From the NCBI GenBank assembly GCA_022605955.1, contig JAKCOZ010000041.1, positions 2,068,001-2,132,000 of the forward strand: a stretch of DNA of 64,000 nt. Direction: 5' to 3'. This stretch comes from Rallus limicola (lineage: Eukaryota > Chordata > Aves > Gruiformes > Rallidae). The notes beneath the pieces were generated by a model. The model was not told the DNA's origin. It saw only the letters and a list, made by a program, of their open reading frames with translations, and did no database searches. This document shows, piece after piece, positions 60,020-64,000 of the stretch; position 1 is the stretch's first letter; each line of letters opens with the position of its first letter. The position numbers and the translations under genes are program-made.

Positions 60020-60130
60020 CCAAGGTGGTCAAGGCTCCCAAGCAGCCCACAGATGGATACCAGTGTGGAACTCCCAGCCCCTAAGAGCTCCAATGTGTCT
60101 CATTAAAACATAAAGTCTGAAGTATGGTGT
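60020..60130 (+). promoter_or_regulatory. 3' UTR and polyadenylation signal
   Basis: A short untranslated stretch follows the TAA. ATTAAA at 60102-60107, the commonest variant poly(A) signal, lies about 83 bases after the stop. Cleavage would be expected about 10-30 bases further on. The exact site cannot be seen. Confidence 0.55.
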
Positions 60131-63100
60131 TAGCATCAGTGAGGTAAACGAGGATGGTGGGAGGAAGGATCAGTGCCCAAAACCAAATCCTTATGAACCA
60201 CAGTTGCGGGTTCCATCTGAATGCATTCAGAGACAATCTGCTTGTGTTCATGGAACAAGGTTTGGAGTGTTCCTCTGGCTGGGAGAAGCTCAGGAAGTAA
60301 AGTAAATAGGAGGAGGGGTTCACTGCTGTTGTTTTCTCAGGTGCCTGGGGACTGCATCAGGCCCCAGAGACACTATGGAGAGACTCTTGTTTGCTGTGTT
60401 GTTCTGTGTACCAAAAGCCAAAGCTGCAGTAAATAACATGGAAATAGTCTTAGGGAAGGTTGAATACCTGGAGAGTTTGGTACACCAGGTAGGGCTGATT
60501 AAAACCTGGACAGCTTAATGTTTCCTTGCTCCAGCATCCCTGTTACCTGCCTCTGTGCCCAGTCCCTGCTCACTGCCCTCCCATGGACACACAGCCCTGC
60601 CTCTTGTTCCTCCTTCCGCAACGGCCGCTGCTCATAGTGTGATTCCTCCTTGGCCAGGTCCTGTCCACGTGCTCTCTGGCAGCTAAGCTAGTGTTACTAC
60701 AAAGGTCCTCAGTCCTCCTGGGACCCATGGGGCAAATTCTGCTCTTTTTGGGAAGACTCTTCTCAGCCCAGGCAGTCTGGCATTCCCATCCACCCTGCTG
60801 AGGCGAAGTGTGAGCGCATCCAGTACCAGACATGGCAAGAACAGTCCTTGTACATTCTCTAAGTGGTCTCTGGGTGCTGTGAGCAGGGTGAAAGCCTTCT
60901 GTGCAGTCTTTCCCACAACAGCCTGGTCTGAGTCCTTCTCCTCCCCTACGAGGTCCCTGGCCACTTTCAGACTAGGCTGGAAGTGCCCAGGAAGTCCAAA
61001 AGCTGGCTGAGGTCTGGCACTGCAAGCTCTGCTTACCCTCAGCTGGTGACAGTCCTGGCACAGTGTCTCCCTTCTCTGAAACAGAGCAAAAGAGACTGGC
61101 CTGGTCAACAGGGGGGACACGAACGGGGGATCTGCCCTGACCTGGCACAGCAGTTGGTGTCAGGATATCGAAGTACCCACCACACCTCTGCTCTCTGGCA
61201 CCATTCTGCCTGGACAGGCTGCTGGGCTTTAGAGTGGGACAAAGACTCTCTGGAAGCACGCACCCCTGAGGGAGGCTGACAGCTGTCCCTGTCCCCTGGG
61301 AAGATGGGGTCCCAGGAATCAGCGTGATGGAAAAGCTCGTGCTGCTCCTGCAGCTCAGTAGGCCGTTTCCTGCACTCCAGGCACATTCTGTCCTGCTGAA
61401 AGCTGTGTGTGGCTGTGAAACAAAGGAACATGAAAAGGGTCCATCCCCAGCACTCGGGGAGCTTGATCTGGAAAAGGAGCGAGTCAGAATGAGGTGCAGC
61501 TGGCTGGGAGCTGGCTGCAGGGCTGTGGGCAAGGACAGGGAGCATGGGGCCAGCAGCAGCCGTGAGCCTGGCCAGCATAACCGCATGCAGGCCACCAGCT
61601 CTGCATCCAGCACCTGGGATGGCAGGGAGCTGGGCGTCAGAGGCGATGCGCTGGCAGCAGTCAGCCTGGGGAGGTGACGTCCCCTTGGGACACCCTGGCC
61701 AGTCCGTGCTTGCCAGCACGCAGGAGCTCTCCCTGCTGCACAGCGGGACTTGAGACCGTGACTCTTGATTTGCCAAGTGATAAACCAAGGGCCTGGCACA
61801 AGAGGCACCCCCATGCCACACGCCCTGCCGAACAGCCCCCCTTCTTTGTGAGCCTCCATCCTCCAACATGCAAAGACCCGTGCCTCAGTTTCCCACGAGA
61901 CCAAGGTACCAGCTCCTCCCCATCCACAGGGCAGCACCCGGATCTCTTTGAGCGAGCAGCTGCTGCAGTATCCTCAATTCCTATTTTAAAGCCCAGCTAA
62001 TTAGTCTCAGCGTAACAAACTAGCCTGCCCTGCACAGAGCAGGGGAAAGAATCATCCTCTGGTATTTCCAAAATGCCAGGATTTCCATAAATAACCCATC
62101 CAGCCTCTCCTCCTGGAGCATCCTGCTCCTCCCTGGAGAGCTGACAACCCGGAGCACCTCAGACCCTGGCAGGATTCAATCCCAGCACCCCGCTGCCAGC
62201 TCCAGCTCCGTCGAAGGAGCTGCACTGCTTTTCCCTGCGAACAGCCACGAGGCAGCCGGGATTAGCTAATCAGAGTTGAGGAGCAAATTAACGATTGCTG
62301 GAACTAGGAGAAAGGCAGATTGGATCAGAGATTGCCAGCTCTGCAGCTGGCTCCTACTTGCAAACAATTCATTTAGATTATGAAAGCAAGAAATTGAGTA
62401 CAAAACCCCTTAGATTGTTTGCTTCCTAGAGAAAGAAAAGAAAAGAAATGGAATTTAGATTAAAAATTATGCAGAATAGTATTAATTCCCCACCCTCTTG
62501 TGCCTCCCCTCTTGCTGGAAAACCGGAGCTAATCAGAATTTAGCATTGTTCTGCTGCCAGTGTCAGAGCTGCCTCAATGGAGGAGAGACCAAATATGGCA
62601 GGTGGCATTAACTCCTTAGGGCCCTGTCAGAGGAAGAGACAGGAGCGCAGTGCCTGGGGTCCCCCTCCCATTTTCCTGGCGTGCTCTGGCATTGCCTCCC
62701 TTGGGTAGAGCGGTGCCTGGGGGCACGGAGCATCTCCCCATGGTGCATGGAGCTCATCGCTGTGCCCCAGCCCAGCACCCTCAGCTGCGGGCACGCTGTG
62801 TGTCTCTGCTGCGCAGAGCTCGATGCCTCAAGGTCACACGAGCCCTTCACTCTGTCTCAGCACGAATCCATGTCCCGAGGGGCACTGAGGTGCTGGGTGC
62901 TCTTCCCTGTCCCGGCACAGCCAGGAGACACCCACACTCACATCCTAGCTGTCACCAGGTTCCCCTTTGCGCCAAGGACAGATCTAACTAATTACCAGTT
63001 AGGCCCAGAAATGGCTGCCTGGCTGTGACCAGCAGCAGCGGGACGCTGATGATACCACACCGGGTGACCAGTGGGGCACGGCAGCGGGTCCCCTGCCAGC

Positions 63101-63499
63101 GCTGAGCGAGGCGCACGCACCACACCGGATCCACGGGTGGAGGAGCTGAACCGGCTCCGCTCCGATGGGGACCTGAAGAGCAGCTCATCCCTGGCGAGCA
63201 CGTGCTGGCTGCGTCCTTCTCCAGGCGGCTCAGGGTCGGCATCCAGCCACTGCAGGAGAGGTGGGTGACATCTCGTGCTGACCCCTTTCAGCCTCCAGTG
63301 CAGGCTCAGCAGCTGCTCAGGGGTTGTGCTGTTGCGTTTTGCAGTTGGGCCAAAATGACTCTTCCACCCGCCCAGAATTAAAACAACGGGAAAACCCCAA
63401 AATAAAATGAATCAGCTCAGAGCAAAACTTGCCCTTGGTGATGTCCCTCATCCACTGACCTCCTGCTGCAGTAGCAGGTGTGAAAACACACAGCACCTG

Positions 63500-63569
63500 G
63501 AGCTGAACCACCCCCTAATGCCAACATGGATCTCGAGCTGAACCACCCCCTAATGCCAACATGGATCTC
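63500..63569. repeat. 35 bp perfect tandem duplication
   Basis: A 35-base unit at 63500-63534 that starts GAGCTGAACCACCCCC is repeated exactly at 63535-63569. It lies 16 bases before the homopyrimidine tract. Confidence 0.95.
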
Positions 63570-63585
63570 ATCTGGGCCGGAACAG

Positions 63586-63840
63586 CCCTTTCCCTTTCCT
63601 TTTCCCTTTCCCTTTCCCTTTCCCTTTCCCTTTCCCTTTCCCTTTCCCTTTCCCTTTCCCTTTCCCTTTCCCTTTCCCTTTCCCTTTCCCTTTCCTTTTC
63701 CCTTTCCCTTCTTTCCCTTTCCCTTTCCCTTTTCCTTCTTTCCCTTTCCCTTTCCCTTTCCCTTTCCCTTTCCCTTCTTTCCCTTTCCCTTTCCCTTCTT
63801 TCCATTTCCCTTTCCCTTCTTTCCCTTCCTTTTCTTTCCT
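63586..63840. repeat. (CCCTTT)n hexanucleotide repeat, homopyrimidine
   Basis: About 255 bases of C and T on the + strand with one interrupting A near 63804. The repeat is regular CCCTTT in the first half and interrupted by TTCTTT variants in the second half. The open frames on both strands here (Phe/Pro, Ser/Leu, Gly/Lys and Arg/Glu runs) are translations of the repeat, not genes. Confidence 0.97.
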
Positions 63841-63891
63841 AACATTTACATTCACCCCCAAGAGCCGTCTCTGCTCCAGCCCTACACACAC

Positions 63892-63929
63892 GAGCCATGC
63901 TGAGCACCTTGAGCCATGCTGAGCACCTG
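63892..63929. repeat. 19 bp tandem duplication
   Basis: GAGCCATGCTGAGCACCTT is followed directly by a copy that differs only at its last base. Confidence 0.9.
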
Positions 63930-64000
63930 GGATGTCTCACATCACTGCTCTGACCAGACACAGCAAACAGGCTTTACTGCTCACCAGATGAACAGTGCAG

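Larger units (their letters stand above)
60131..64000. other. Downstream intergenic region
   Basis: No supported gene. From 60.6 to 61.95 kb the sequence is GC-rich and open in two or three overlapping frames on the - strand. An AT-rich block with TAAT-type motifs lies at about 62250-62550, then GC-rich CpG-bearing sequence at 62.6-63.3 kb, then the tandem duplications and the hexanucleotide repeat. Confidence 0.5.

Noticed and set aside
60972..61937. 321-residue - strand open frame as a gene
   Set aside because: Another long frame overlaps it on the same strand, the composition is Pro/Ser/Cys-rich, and no family resemblance is visible. It is kept only as a low-interest observation.
63071..63268. 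Short GC-rich + strand frame with a possible GTGGGT donor at 63260
   Set aside because: It could be a first exon of a neighbouring gene, but there is no recognisable protein pattern and no partner exon in the window.
63417..63903. Open frames with Phe/Pro, Leu/Ser, Lys/Gly and Arg/Glu repeats
   Set aside because: They are translations of the (CCCTTT)n repeat in different frames on both strands.

Overview
The window looks like avian nuclear DNA. It carries about fifteen 5'-truncated CR1 LINE copies on both strands, many ending in the ATTCTGTG-type 3' octamer repeat typical of birds, and one solo LTR of the avian type that begins with the TGTCCTGGTTT sequence. Every convincing coding segment is a short exon bounded by AG/GT splice sites. 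Recognisable CR1 covers roughly an eighth or more of the window. That is high for a bird and would fit a CR1-rich lineage such as woodpeckers and relatives, but the order is a guess.

One large + strand gene fills most of the window. I could chain 21 coding exons from 947 to 60019 with every splice phase matching. They give 3,018 coding bases: 1,005 residues and a TAA stop, followed by an ATTAAA signal at 60102-60107. The 5' end is missing, because the first exon starts at a splice acceptor and has no start codon. The product is built from about five degenerate nucleoside-diphosphate-kinase-like (NDK) modules, possibly with a partial one at the N-terminus, joined by low-complexity and basic linkers. 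The clearest module (residues about 664-800) aligns without gaps to the NDK active-site segment, but tyrosine replaces the catalytic histidine. The protein is therefore probably a scaffold rather than an active kinase. Multi-NDK proteins are usual in cilia and axonemes. A DNAAF8/C16orf71-type dynein assembly factor is one candidate, but I cannot confirm it from sequence alone and give no gene symbol.

Layout: 1-946 is unassigned. Exons 1-6 (947-18825) carry the N-terminal part and module 1, with five CR1 copies (one with a reverse-transcriptase remnant) and the solo LTR in the introns. Exons 7-13 (22795-34528) carry modules 2 and 3 and a linker. Exons 14-16 (36653-47404) carry module 4, with introns holding several CR1 copies. 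Exons 17-21 (48550-60019) carry a basic linker and module 5. The last 3.9 kb (60108-64000) lies downstream of the gene. It is GC-rich, has no gene I can support, and ends in a 255 bp homopyrimidine (CCCTTT)n tract preceded by a 35 bp perfect tandem duplication.

No tRNA, rRNA, CRISPR or bacterial-type feature is present. Most long open frames in the window are translations of CR1, of the hexanucleotide repeat, or of GC-rich sequence open in several frames at once.
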